From positions 1-24,381 of the forward strand of contig CAZJNX010000052.1 in the NCBI GenBank assembly GCA_964547415.1: a DNA stretch of 24,381 bases, in the 5' to 3' direction. This document shows positions 14,884-24,381 of this stretch, piece by piece. The notes under the pieces are model-generated. The model was not told the origin of the DNA, did no database searches, and saw only the letters and a program-made list of their open reading frames with translations. Origin of the DNA: CAZJNX01 sp964547415. Its GTDB lineage: Bacteria; Pseudomonadota; Alphaproteobacteria; Rhizobiales; Amorphaceae. Position 1 is the first letter of the stretch. Each line of letters begins with the position of its first letter. Both the position numbers and the translations under genes were made by a program.

Positions 14884-15819
14884 ATGAGCGATGCCGGCCT
14901 GACGGGAGCCGCGAGCGGCGCGGCGATGGCCGACGACCTCCGCGACGCGGAGGCGGCGCGGCGCCGGCGGCGGGCCACGCTCCGCCGCTACCTGCGCCAC
15001 CCGGGCTTCATGATCGGGGCGGTGCTGCTCGCCGTGCTCGTGTTCGTGGCGGTGGCCGCGCCCGTCATCGCGCCCAACGCGTTGCTCGAGACCAACATGC
15101 GGCTCATCCTCGCCCCGCCGTCCTGGGAGTACCCGCTCGGCACGGACCAGTTCGGCCGATGCGTCGCCTCGCGCCTCATCTACGGGGCGCAGATCTCCCT
15201 CCAGGTGGGCTTCTGGGTGGTGCTGATCTCGCTCACCTTCGGCACCGTCATCGGCGCGTTCGCGGGCTACGTGGGCGGCCTCCTCGAGCGGGCGATCGTC
15301 GCCCTCATCGACATCATGCTCGCCTTCCCGGGCTTTCTGCTGGCCCTCGCCCTCGTCGCCGCCCAGGGCTCCTCCCTCACCTCCGTCATCACGGCGGTCG
15401 CCATCGCCTACACGCCGCGGGTCGCGACCGTGATGCGCTCGGTGGTGCTGACCATCCGCCCCCGGCCGTTCATCGAGGCGTCCCGCTCCATCGGGTCGGG
15501 GGACTGGCGGATCCTGACGACCCACGTCATCCCCAACGCCATGCCGCCGGTGATCGTGGTGGCGACGGTGAGCGCGGCGACGGCGATCCTCGCGGAGGCG
15601 GGCCTGTCCTTCCTCGGCCTCGGGGTGCAGCCGCCGACGCCCACCTGGGGCAGCGTGATCGCCGACGGGCAGGCGGTGATCGCCAACCGGCCGCTCATCT
15701 CCATCGCCGCGGGGCTGTGCATCGCCGTCACCGTGATCGCCCTCAACCTCCTGGGCGACGGGCTGCGCGACACCCTCGACCCGCAGATGCGCCGCCAGAC
15801 CGGCGCGAAGATGCTCTGA
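14884..15819 (+). CDS. Peptide-type ABC transporter permease, DppC/OppC-like
   Basis: This 311-residue second permease partners the upstream DppB-like protein. It has an N-terminal cytoplasmic Arg-rich segment (ARRRRRATLRRYLRHPGFM), the first membrane helix, a periplasmic region with WEYPLGTDQFGRCVASRLIYGAQISL (strongly typical of DppC), five more helices and the EAA loop PFIEASRSIGSGDWRILTTHVIPNAMPPV. ATG 14884 is chosen because AGGGGAGG ends 5 bases before it; the in-frame GTG at 14878 overlaps this ribosome binding site. Confidence 0.94.
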   Translation: MSDAGLTGAASGAAMADDLRDAEAARRRRRATLRRYLRHPGFMIGAVLLAVLVFVAVAAPVIAPNALLETNMRLILAPPSWEYPLGTDQFGRCVASRLIYGAQISLQVGFWVVLISLTFGTVIGAFAGYVGGLLERAIVALIDIMLAFPGFLLALALVAAQGSSLTSVITAVAIAYTPRVATVMRSVVLTIRPRPFIEASRSIGSGDWRILTTHVIPNAMPPVIVVATVSAATAILAEAGLSFLGLGVQPPTPTWGSVIADGQAVIANRPLISIAAGLCIAVTVIALNLLGDGLRDTLDPQMRRQTGAKML

Positions 15820-15830
15820 AGGGAGCCGCC

Positions 15831-16879
<1,049 letters not shown>

Positions 16880-16883
<4 letters not shown>

Positions 16884-17971
16884 CGGACCCGCTCCTGAAG
16901 GTGGAGAACCTCGTCAAGACGTTCGGGGGGCGGCGGCGCCTCCTTGCCCCCGCCGGGCCGCCGGTGCGCGCCGTCGACGGGGTGTCCCTCGAGATCGCCC
17001 GGGGGGAGACGTTCGGCGTCGTCGGCGAGACGGGCTCGGGCAAGAGCACCCTCGGGCGGCTGGCGCTGCGCCTCCTCGACCCGACGGCCGGGCGGATCGT
17101 GTTCGACGGGCAGGACATCACCCGCCTGCCCCCGCGGCGGATGCGGGCCTTCCGCAGCCGCATGCAGATAATCTTCCAGGACCCCTACGGCTCCCTCGAC
17201 CCGCGCATGAAGGTGGTCGACATCGTGGCCGAGCCCATGCGCGTCCACGGCCTCCCGCCGCGCGAGATGGGCGCGCGCATCGGCGCGATCCTCTCCCAGG
17301 TCGGCCTGTCGCCGGCGATGGCCGACCGCTACCCGCACGAGTTCTCCGGCGGGCAGCGCCAGCGCATCGGCATCGCCCGGGCGATGGCGCTCGACCCGAA
17401 GCTCCTCGTCCTCGACGAGCCGGTCTCCGCCCTCGACGTGTCGATCCAGGCCCAGATCCTGAACCTGTTGCGCGAGATCCAGCGGCAGACCGGCATCGCC
17501 TACATGTTCATCGCCCACGACCTCGCCGTGGTGCGCCACATCTCCGACCGCATCGCCGTCATGTACCTCGGCCGCGTCGTCGAGACGGCCCCGCGCGAGC
17601 GGCTCTACCGCGCCCCGCGCCACCCCTACACCGCCTCGCTCCTGTCGGCCGTCCCGGTCCCGGACCGGGCGCGGGAGCGCGCCCGCCGCCGCATCGCCCT
17701 CCACGGCGAGATCGGCTCGGCGACGGCCGTGCCTTCCGGTTGCCGCTTCCATCCGCGATGCTTCAAGGCGCGCCTCGCCGCCGCCGTCTCCGGGACTGCC
17801 ACGGTCGCGGCGGCGGGGGCGCGGCTGCCGCGCCGCTGCGTGGAGGAGGACCCGGCGCTCGTGCCCGACGGGGCGGGGAGCGCGGTCGCCTGCCACTTTC
17901 CGCTCGCCCCGGGGGAGGGGGACCCGTCCGCGCCCGCGGACCCGACGATGGAGATGGAGACAAGCCGATGA
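16880..17971 (+). CDS. Peptide-type ABC transporter ATP-binding protein, DppF/OppF-like
   Basis: The second nucleotide-binding subunit (363 aa): Walker A GETGSGKST (49-57), Q-loop IIFQDPYGSLDPR, signature FSGGQRQRIGIARA, Walker B LLVLDEPVSALD and H-loop FIAHDLAVV. The C-terminal cysteine motif (GCRFHPRC ... RRC ... ACHF) is present, but the spacing after HPRC is lengthened by an Ala/Gly/Thr-rich stretch of roughly 15-20 residues compared with the usual HPRC-x6-C, so this motif may be impaired or simply variable. The start overlaps the upstream stop by 4 bp, and its own stop overlaps the next ATG. Confidence 0.94.
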
Positions 17972-18612
17972 GCGAGACCCGCGAGAAGAACTACGAGGGC
18001 GTCTTCGACGGCAAGGTGGGCTTCGGGAGCCGCCCGGCCGTCATCGTGATCGATTTCACCCGCGCCTACACGACGCCGGGCGAGCCGCTGTTCGCGAAAG
18101 GCGTCGTCTCGGCGGTGGACGAGACGGTCTGCCTGCTCGAGGCGGCGCGGGCGGCCCGGGTGCCGGTGATCTACACGAAGGTGATGTATCACCCCTCGCT
18201 GATCGACGGGGCGCTGTTCGTGAAGAAGGTGCCGGTGCTCCAGACCCTCGTGCCGGGCGAGCCGATGGCCGAGATCGACCCGAAGGTGGCGCCGCGGCCG
18301 GACGAGCTCGTCATCGTCAAGCAGTACCCGTCCTGCTTCTTCGGCACGCCGCTCATGTCCGCGCTCACCTCGCTCGGGATCGACACGCTGGTGCTCACGG
18401 GCTGCTCCACCTCCGGCTGCGTGCGCGCGACGGCCATCGACGGCCTCCAGTACGGCTTCCGCGTCATCGTCCCGCGCGAGTGCGTGGGCGACCGTCACGA
18501 CGGCCCCCACGACGCCAACCTGTTCGACATCAACGCCAAGTACGGCGACGTGGTCGCCAAGGCGGAGGTTATCGAGCGCTTCGCCCGCATGGCTCCGGGC
18601 GCGGCGGCCTGA
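17968..18612 (+). CDS. Isochorismatase-fold cysteine hydrolase, NicF/N-carbamoylsarcosine amidase-like
   Basis: This 214-residue cytoplasmic amidohydrolase has the triad Asp29 (VIVIDF), Lys118 (IVKQY) and Cys151 (GCSTSGCVRATAIDGLQYGF). The K-C spacing of 33 equals that of N-carbamoylsarcosine amidase. The N-terminal NYEGVFDGKVGFGSRPAVIVID, then YTTPGEPL, and RECVGDRHDGPHDANLFDI near the end resemble maleamate amidohydrolase (NicF), which releases maleate and ammonia, as closely as the carbamoylsarcosine enzymes; this comparison is from memory. Its ATG overlaps the DppF-like stop (ATGA), so it is the metabolic gene most tightly linked to the importer. The fold and catalytic class are secure; the substrate is not. 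Confidence 0.9.
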   Translation: MSETREKNYEGVFDGKVGFGSRPAVIVIDFTRAYTTPGEPLFAKGVVSAVDETVCLLEAARAARVPVIYTKVMYHPSLIDGALFVKKVPVLQTLVPGEPMAEIDPKVAPRPDELVIVKQYPSCFFGTPLMSALTSLGIDTLVLTGCSTSGCVRATAIDGLQYGFRVIVPRECVGDRHDGPHDANLFDINAKYGDVVAKAEVIERFARMAPGAAA

Positions 18613-18639
18613 CCCGCAACGACAACAGGAGGAAACGCC

Positions 18640-19455
18640 ATGACACTCACCGACACGATCCGCGAGACGCCGGGCGCGGGCGCGACGGACGAGATCTCCG
18701 TCTACTGGATGACGGGCTGCACGAGCTGCCTCAGGACCAAGGAGTTCCTGACCAAGCACGGCGTCACCTTCCGCTCGCGCAACGTGCTGGAGGACCCGTC
18801 GGCCTACGACGAGCTGTCCCGCTTCGGCCTCAAGCAGGTGCCAATCGTGACCCGCGGCGACGCCTTCGCCAACGGGCAGATCCTCGCCGACGTCGCCAAG
18901 CTGTGCGGCATCGCCCTCGGCGAGACGAATATGCTCTCGCCCGAGGAACTCCACCGCCGCATCGTCCTGATGATGGACGGCACGGAACGCTTCCTGCGCC
19001 AGCTGCCCGAGGAGAGCCTTCAGACCAACCTGCCGAACCGGCCGCGCTCCTACGCCGACCTCGTCTACCACATCTACAACATCATCGACGCCTTCGTGGA
19101 GCACGAGGAGGGTATCCCCCTCGTCTACGAATCCTACTTCCGCCTGCCGCCCGCGCAGATGCAGTCGATCGAGGGGCTGTCGGGCTACGGCCGCCACGTG
19201 GCGGAGCGGGTGGAGCGCTGGTTCGCGGGGCCGGGCAAGGACGCCGACTGGACGCGCAAGGCCGACGTCTACTATGGCGAGCAGACGCTCCACCAGTTTC
19301 TCGAGCGCACCGCCTGGCACTCGGGCCAGCACGTCCGCCAGCTGATGTGGATCCTCGAGCGCATGGAGATCCCCCCGAACGGCCCCCTCGGGGAGGAGAC
19401 CTTCGGCGGCCTGCCCATGCCGGAGAAGGTGTGGGACGGCGAGGGCGTCGACTGA
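18640..19455 (+). CDS. Glutaredoxin-DinB fusion protein
   Basis: This 271-residue protein joins two domains. Residues 18-88 are a glutaredoxin/thioredoxin fold: strand ISVYWMTGCTSC with a CxxC pair (Cys27, Cys30) and the cis-proline loop QVPIV (Pro68). Residues about 105-243 are a DinB-type four-helix bundle with the metal-binding triad His144 (DLVYHIYN), His227 and His231 (AWHSGQHVRQL). DinB relatives include thiol-S-transferases and maleylpyruvate isomerase-like enzymes, so a thiol-dependent transferase or isomerase acting with glutathione is a reasonable guess. ATG 18640 has a strong AGGAGG 8 bases upstream and lies 27 bases after the hydrolase gene, apparently the last gene of the operon. 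Its stop is 3 bases from the convergent glpK stop. Confidence 0.8.
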   Translation: MTLTDTIRETPGAGATDEISVYWMTGCTSCLRTKEFLTKHGVTFRSRNVLEDPSAYDELSRFGLKQVPIVTRGDAFANGQILADVAKLCGIALGETNMLSPEELHRRIVLMMDGTERFLRQLPEESLQTNLPNRPRSYADLVYHIYNIIDAFVEHEEGIPLVYESYFRLPPAQMQSIEGLSGYGRHVAERVERWFAGPGKDADWTRKADVYYGEQTLHQFLERTAWHSGQHVRQLMWILERMEIPPNGPLGEETFGGLPMPEKVWDGEGVD

Positions 19456-19458
19456 CCC

Positions 19459-20955
<1,497 letters not shown>

Positions 20956-21005
20956 CGGCGTTTCCTGAGGGTTCTTCTCGTTCGTGGCCGGTCATCTCGC
21001 CCGCT

Positions 21006-22607
21006 TCAGGGCCCGGCCGCAAGGCCCCGGCGGGGGGCGGGGTCCGGCTTCCCCTCGCCCGGCACGTGGTAGGTGTCCGTGGCCGCGAGCCGCGCCTCCA
21101 TGAAGCGGGCGAGGCGCGCGACGTCCTCCCGGGACGTCACGAGGCCGAGCTTGGTGCGCCGCCACAGGACGTCGTCGGCCGTCTCGGCCCATTCCCGCTC
21201 CATGAGGTGGACGACCTCGCGGGCGAAAAGGTCCTCGCCGAAGCGCTCGCCGAGGTCCTCGAGGCTGGCGGCGCCGTCGAGGAAGCGGCGGGCGTCGGTG
21301 CCGTAGAGGCGGGCGAGGCGGCCGGCGTGGCGGGGCGACAGGAAAGGGAAGTCGGCCATCAGGGCGTCGCGCAGGGCCTCGTAGCCGGTCGCCGGGAAGT
21401 CGCCGCCCGGCAGGTGCGCGGTCCCCGTCCAGGGCGGGCCGCGGTGGCCGATGGCGTCCTCGATCCTCTCCACCACGGCCTCGGCGAGGCGGCGGTAGGT
21501 GGTGAGCTTGCCGCCGAAGATGTTGACGAGGCGCGCGCCGCCGCCCTCGCCGTCCTCGTGGCGCAGCACGTAGTCCCGCGTCGCCTCCTGCGCCTTCGAC
21601 GCGCCGTCGTCGAACAGGGGGCGCACCCCCGAGTAGGTCCACACGATGTCGGCCTTGTCCACGGCGCGCTCGAAGTATTCCGACGCCGAGCGGCACAGGT
21701 AGTCCACCTCGCCGTCGGTGATGGCGACGGCCCGCGGGTCGCCCTCGTAGTCCTGGTCGGTGGTGCCGACCAGCGTGAAGTCCCGCTCGTAGGGGATCGC
21801 GAAGATGATCCGGCCGTCGGCGTTCTGGAAGATGTAGGCCCGGTCGTGGTCGTAGAGCTTCGGCACCACGATGTGGCTGCCCTGGACGAGGCGCACGTTG
21901 TGGACCGCGTTGCGCCGCGTGACCGCCGACAGCACCCGGTCCACCCACGGCCCCGCCGCGTTGACGACGAGCCGCGCGGCAATGGCGCGGGTGCGCCCGG
22001 TCCGCCGGTCGCGCACCGTGACGTCCCACAGGCCGTCGGGCCGGCGCGCGGCGGACATCACCTCCGAGCGGGTGGCGACGACGGCGCCCTTGTCCGCCGC
22101 GTCGCGGGCGTTGAGGGCGACGAGGCGCGCATCGTCCACCCAGCAGTCGGAATACTCGAAGCCGCGGGTGTAGACGTCGCGCAGCGGCTCGCCCGCCACG
22201 TCGCGGCGCAGGTCCAGCGTGCGGGTCGGCGGCAGCAGCTTCCGTCCGCCGAGGTTGTCGTAGAGAAACAGGCCGAGCCGCAGGAGCCAGCGGGGTCTGA
22301 GGCCGGCGTGGTGGGGCAGGACGAAGCGCAGCGGGCGGATGATGTGGGGGGCGGACGCCCACAGCAGCTCGCGCTCCTGAAGCGCCTCGCGCACCAGGCG
22401 GAACTCGTAGTGCTCGAGATAGCGCAGCCCCCCGTGGATCAGTTTGGTCGACCAGGACGAGGTGCCCGAGGCGAGGTCGTCCGCCTCGGCGAGGAAGACC
22501 GAAAAGCCCCGCCCCGCCGCGTCCCGCGCGATGCCGCAGCCGTTGATGCCGCCGCCGATCACGAGGACGTCGTACGGGTTCTCTCCCGTCCCGGTCGGTG
22601 CCGTCAT
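21006..22607 (-). CDS. glpD: Aerobic glycerol-3-phosphate dehydrogenase (FAD)
   Basis: This membrane-associated flavoenzyme oxidises glycerol 3-phosphate to dihydroxyacetone phosphate and passes electrons to quinone. It has 533 residues. The dinucleotide-binding motif VIGGGINGCGIARDAAGRG (from 16), the family signature ASGTSSWSTKLIHGGLRYLE with FRLVREAL, and the C-terminal block IFGGKLTTYRRLAEAVVE identify GlpD. The ATG overlaps the last 4 bases of glpR, which fixes the start and implies coupled translation. The enzyme completes the route begun by GlpK. Confidence 0.97.
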   Translation of the reverse strand: MTAPTGTGENPYDVLVIGGGINGCGIARDAAGRGFSVFLAEADDLASGTSSWSTKLIHGGLRYLEHYEFRLVREALQERELLWASAPHIIRPLRFVLPHHAGLRPRWLLRLGLFLYDNLGGRKLLPPTRTLDLRRDVAGEPLRDVYTRGFEYSDCWVDDARLVALNARDAADKGAVVATRSEVMSAARRPDGLWDVTVRDRRTGRTRAIAARLVVNAAGPWVDRVLSAVTRRNAVHNVRLVQGSHIVVPKLYDHDRAYIFQNADGRIIFAIPYERDFTLVGTTDQDYEGDPRAVAITDGEVDYLCRSASEYFERAVDKADIVWTYSGVRPLFDDGASKAQEATRDYVLRHEDGEGGGARLVNIFGGKLTTYRRLAEAVVERIEDAIGHRGPPWTGTAHLPGGDFPATGYEALRDALMADFPFLSPRHAGRLARLYGTDARRFLDGAASLEDLGERFGEDLFAREVVHLMEREWAETADDVLWRRTKLGLVTSREDVARLARFMEARLAATDTYHVPGEGKPDPAPRRGLAAGP

Positions 22608-23392
22608 GGCGATTCCCTCTCCTGCGCCGCGGCCGCCACCTCGAGCCTCACCCCCCGGTCGGCGCACAGGGCGCGGATCGCGGCCGGCGGCTCCGCGTCC
22701 GTCACGAACACGTCGAGGTCGGCGAGGTCGGCGATCCGCACCGGCGCGCGGCGCTCGAACTTGGTGGCGTCCGCCAGCAGCATGGTGGAGCGGGCGCGCG
22801 AGACGATCTCCCGGGCGACCCGGACCTCCCGGTAGTCGTAGTCGAGGAGGGTGCCGTCCGGGTCGATGGCCGAGGCGCCGATCACCGCCCAGTCGACGCG
22901 GAACTGGCGCACGAAGTCGACCGCCGCCTCGCCCACGATCCCCCCGTCGGAGCGGCGCACGAGGCCGCCCGCCACGATCACCTCCGCCTCCGACGTCTCC
23001 GACAGGATGCTCGCCACGTTGATGGAGTTCGTCACCACCATGAGCCCCTCGTGGCGGGAGAGCGCCCGGGCGAAGGCCTCCGTCGTGGTGCCGATGTTGA
23101 CGACGAGGGAGGCGTTGTCGGGCACGAGCTGCGCGGCGCGGCGGCCGATCCGCTCCTTGCCGTCGGCGGCGAGGCTCTGCCGCGCGGCGTAGGTGTAGTT
23201 CGTCACCGAGGAGGGGAAGACGGCCCCGCCGTGGACGCGCTGGAGGACGGCGCGCTCGCAAAGGTCGTTGAGGTCGCGCCGGATGGTCTGGGGCGTCACC
23301 TCGAAGTGGCGGGCGAGCCCCTCCACGTCCACGCGCCCGTTGCGGCGGGCGAGCGCGACGATGTCGGCCTGTCGTGGCGACAGCGGCTCCAT
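22604..23392 (-). CDS. glpR: DeoR-family glycerol regulon repressor
   Basis: This 262-residue DeoR-type regulator has an N-terminal helix-turn-helix (RQADIVALARRNGRVDVEGL then HFEVTPQTIRRDLNDLCERAVLQRVHGGA, residues 7-57) and a sugar-phosphate-sensing domain with NIGTTTEAFARAL, VVTNSINVA, GASAIDPDGTLLDYDYREV and LLADATKFERRAPVRI. Being first in the glpR-glpD-glpK transcript and divergent from glpV, it is very probably GlpR, released by glycerol 3-phosphate. TTCG-type half-sites lie in the divergent region. Confidence 0.92.
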   Translation of the reverse strand: MEPLSPRQADIVALARRNGRVDVEGLARHFEVTPQTIRRDLNDLCERAVLQRVHGGAVFPSSVTNYTYAARQSLAADGKERIGRRAAQLVPDNASLVVNIGTTTEAFARALSRHEGLMVVTNSINVASILSETSEAEVIVAGGLVRRSDGGIVGEAAVDFVRQFRVDWAVIGASAIDPDGTLLDYDYREVRVAREIVSRARSTMLLADATKFERRAPVRIADLADLDVFVTDAEPPAAIRALCADRGVRLEVAAAAQERESP

Positions 23393-23452
23393 CGGGGCCG
23401 GTCCTCCCCCTCGCGCTTCGCCCGGCGCGACGCGGGCGGCGCGGATTCATGC

Positions 23453-23474
23453 GCGCGCAGGCATGCCTGCGCGC
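23453..23474. repeat. 22-bp perfect palindrome upstream of glpR
   Basis: Eleven bases GCGCGCAGGCA are followed at once by their exact reverse complement, centred between 23463 and 23464. It lies 60-80 bases ahead of the glpR start, in the probable leader or promoter. With no loop it is more likely a protein-binding site or cruciform than an RNA terminator. It does not resemble the TTCG half-sites nearby. Confidence 0.75.
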
Positions 23475-23480
23475 TCGGCT

Positions 23481-23547
23481 TTTCGTTATTGTTCGCTTTC
23501 GGGGGTACGACGCAACGGATTTTTTCGTCTTGACGTTCGTTTCGGTT
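23481..23547. promoter_or_regulatory. Cluster of TTTCGTT/GTTCG half-sites, probable GlpR operator
   Basis: Direct half-site-like repeats TTTCGTTA (23481), GTTCGCTTTCG (23491), TTTCGTCT (23523), GTTCGTTT (23535) and TTTCGGTT (23540) occur in an unusually AT-rich patch. GlpR operators are built from TTCG-containing half-sites, and DeoR proteins often use such repeats. They cover the glpV promoter spacer and the probable glpR promoter. Confidence 0.6.
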
Positions 23548-23559
23548 TGCACGGATAGT
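23530..23559 (+). promoter_or_regulatory. Predicted glpV promoter
   Basis: TTGACG (23530-23535), an 18-base spacer and GATAGT (23554-23559) give 5/6 and 4/6 matches to the sigma70 boxes, with a leader of about 65 bases. Two TTCG half-sites lie in the spacer, so repression by GlpR is likely. Confidence 0.6.
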
Positions 23560-23630
23560 CGTGCCGCAACTCGGAACGCGGTGAGGCGCCGCGACGGCGC
23601 GTCACCAGAAACGCGCACGGGAGGAAACGC

Positions 23631-24381
<751 letters not shown>

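Overview
The window is very GC-rich DNA (GC/GC-ending codons almost throughout) with tightly packed, overlapping operons. A SecA with a SEC-C zinc tail, an FCD-type GntR regulator, a tripartite tricarboxylate (TTT) transporter and a rhizobial-type glycerol locus (GlpR/GlpD/GlpK beside a GlpV-like binding protein) all point to an alphaproteobacterium, probably from the Hyphomicrobiales or a neighbouring order. No tRNA, rRNA or CRISPR array was seen.

Layout. (1) 1-1110: the 3' end of secA (+), followed by a nearly perfect 213-bp tandem duplication of its last codons, its stop and its downstream hairpin. (2) 1110-3420: a gene-poor stretch holding a decayed IS66-type transposase fragment (-), one small membrane protein gene (1954-2535, +), and about 850 bp with no recognisable gene. 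(3) 9445-3428, leftward: the operon tctC-tctB-tctA-leuC-leuD-(isocitrate lyase/PEP mutase-family lyase), ending in a good intrinsic terminator. (4) 9446-9663: a divergent control region with a consensus -35 box, a perfect palindrome lying in the promoter spacer, and a second related half-site in front of the gntR gene. (5) 9664-19455, rightward: gntR, an amidase-signature hydrolase, a five-gene peptide/opine-type ABC transporter (binding protein, two permeases, two ATPases), a NicF/N-carbamoylsarcosine-amidase-like cysteine hydrolase, and a glutaredoxin-DinB fusion protein. (6) 23392-19459, leftward: glpR-glpD-glpK, with a divergent glpV (+) that runs off the window end.

How the parts may work together. 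The leftward operon looks like a complete module for one imported acid: TctC binds it, TctAB carries it in, a LeuCD-type hydro-lyase hydrates or isomerises it, and a lyase of the methylisocitrate/dimethylmalate lyase family cleaves it. The GntR protein is the obvious regulator of both directions. The rightward genes import an amide- or peptide-like compound and carry two amide hydrolases; if the cysteine hydrolase releases maleate-like acids, as NicF does, its product would be a natural substrate for a LeuCD-type hydratase, which would make the two halves one pathway. This link is inference. The right end is a glycerol catabolic regulon: ABC uptake, phosphorylation, oxidation to dihydroxyacetone phosphate, and DeoR-family repression.
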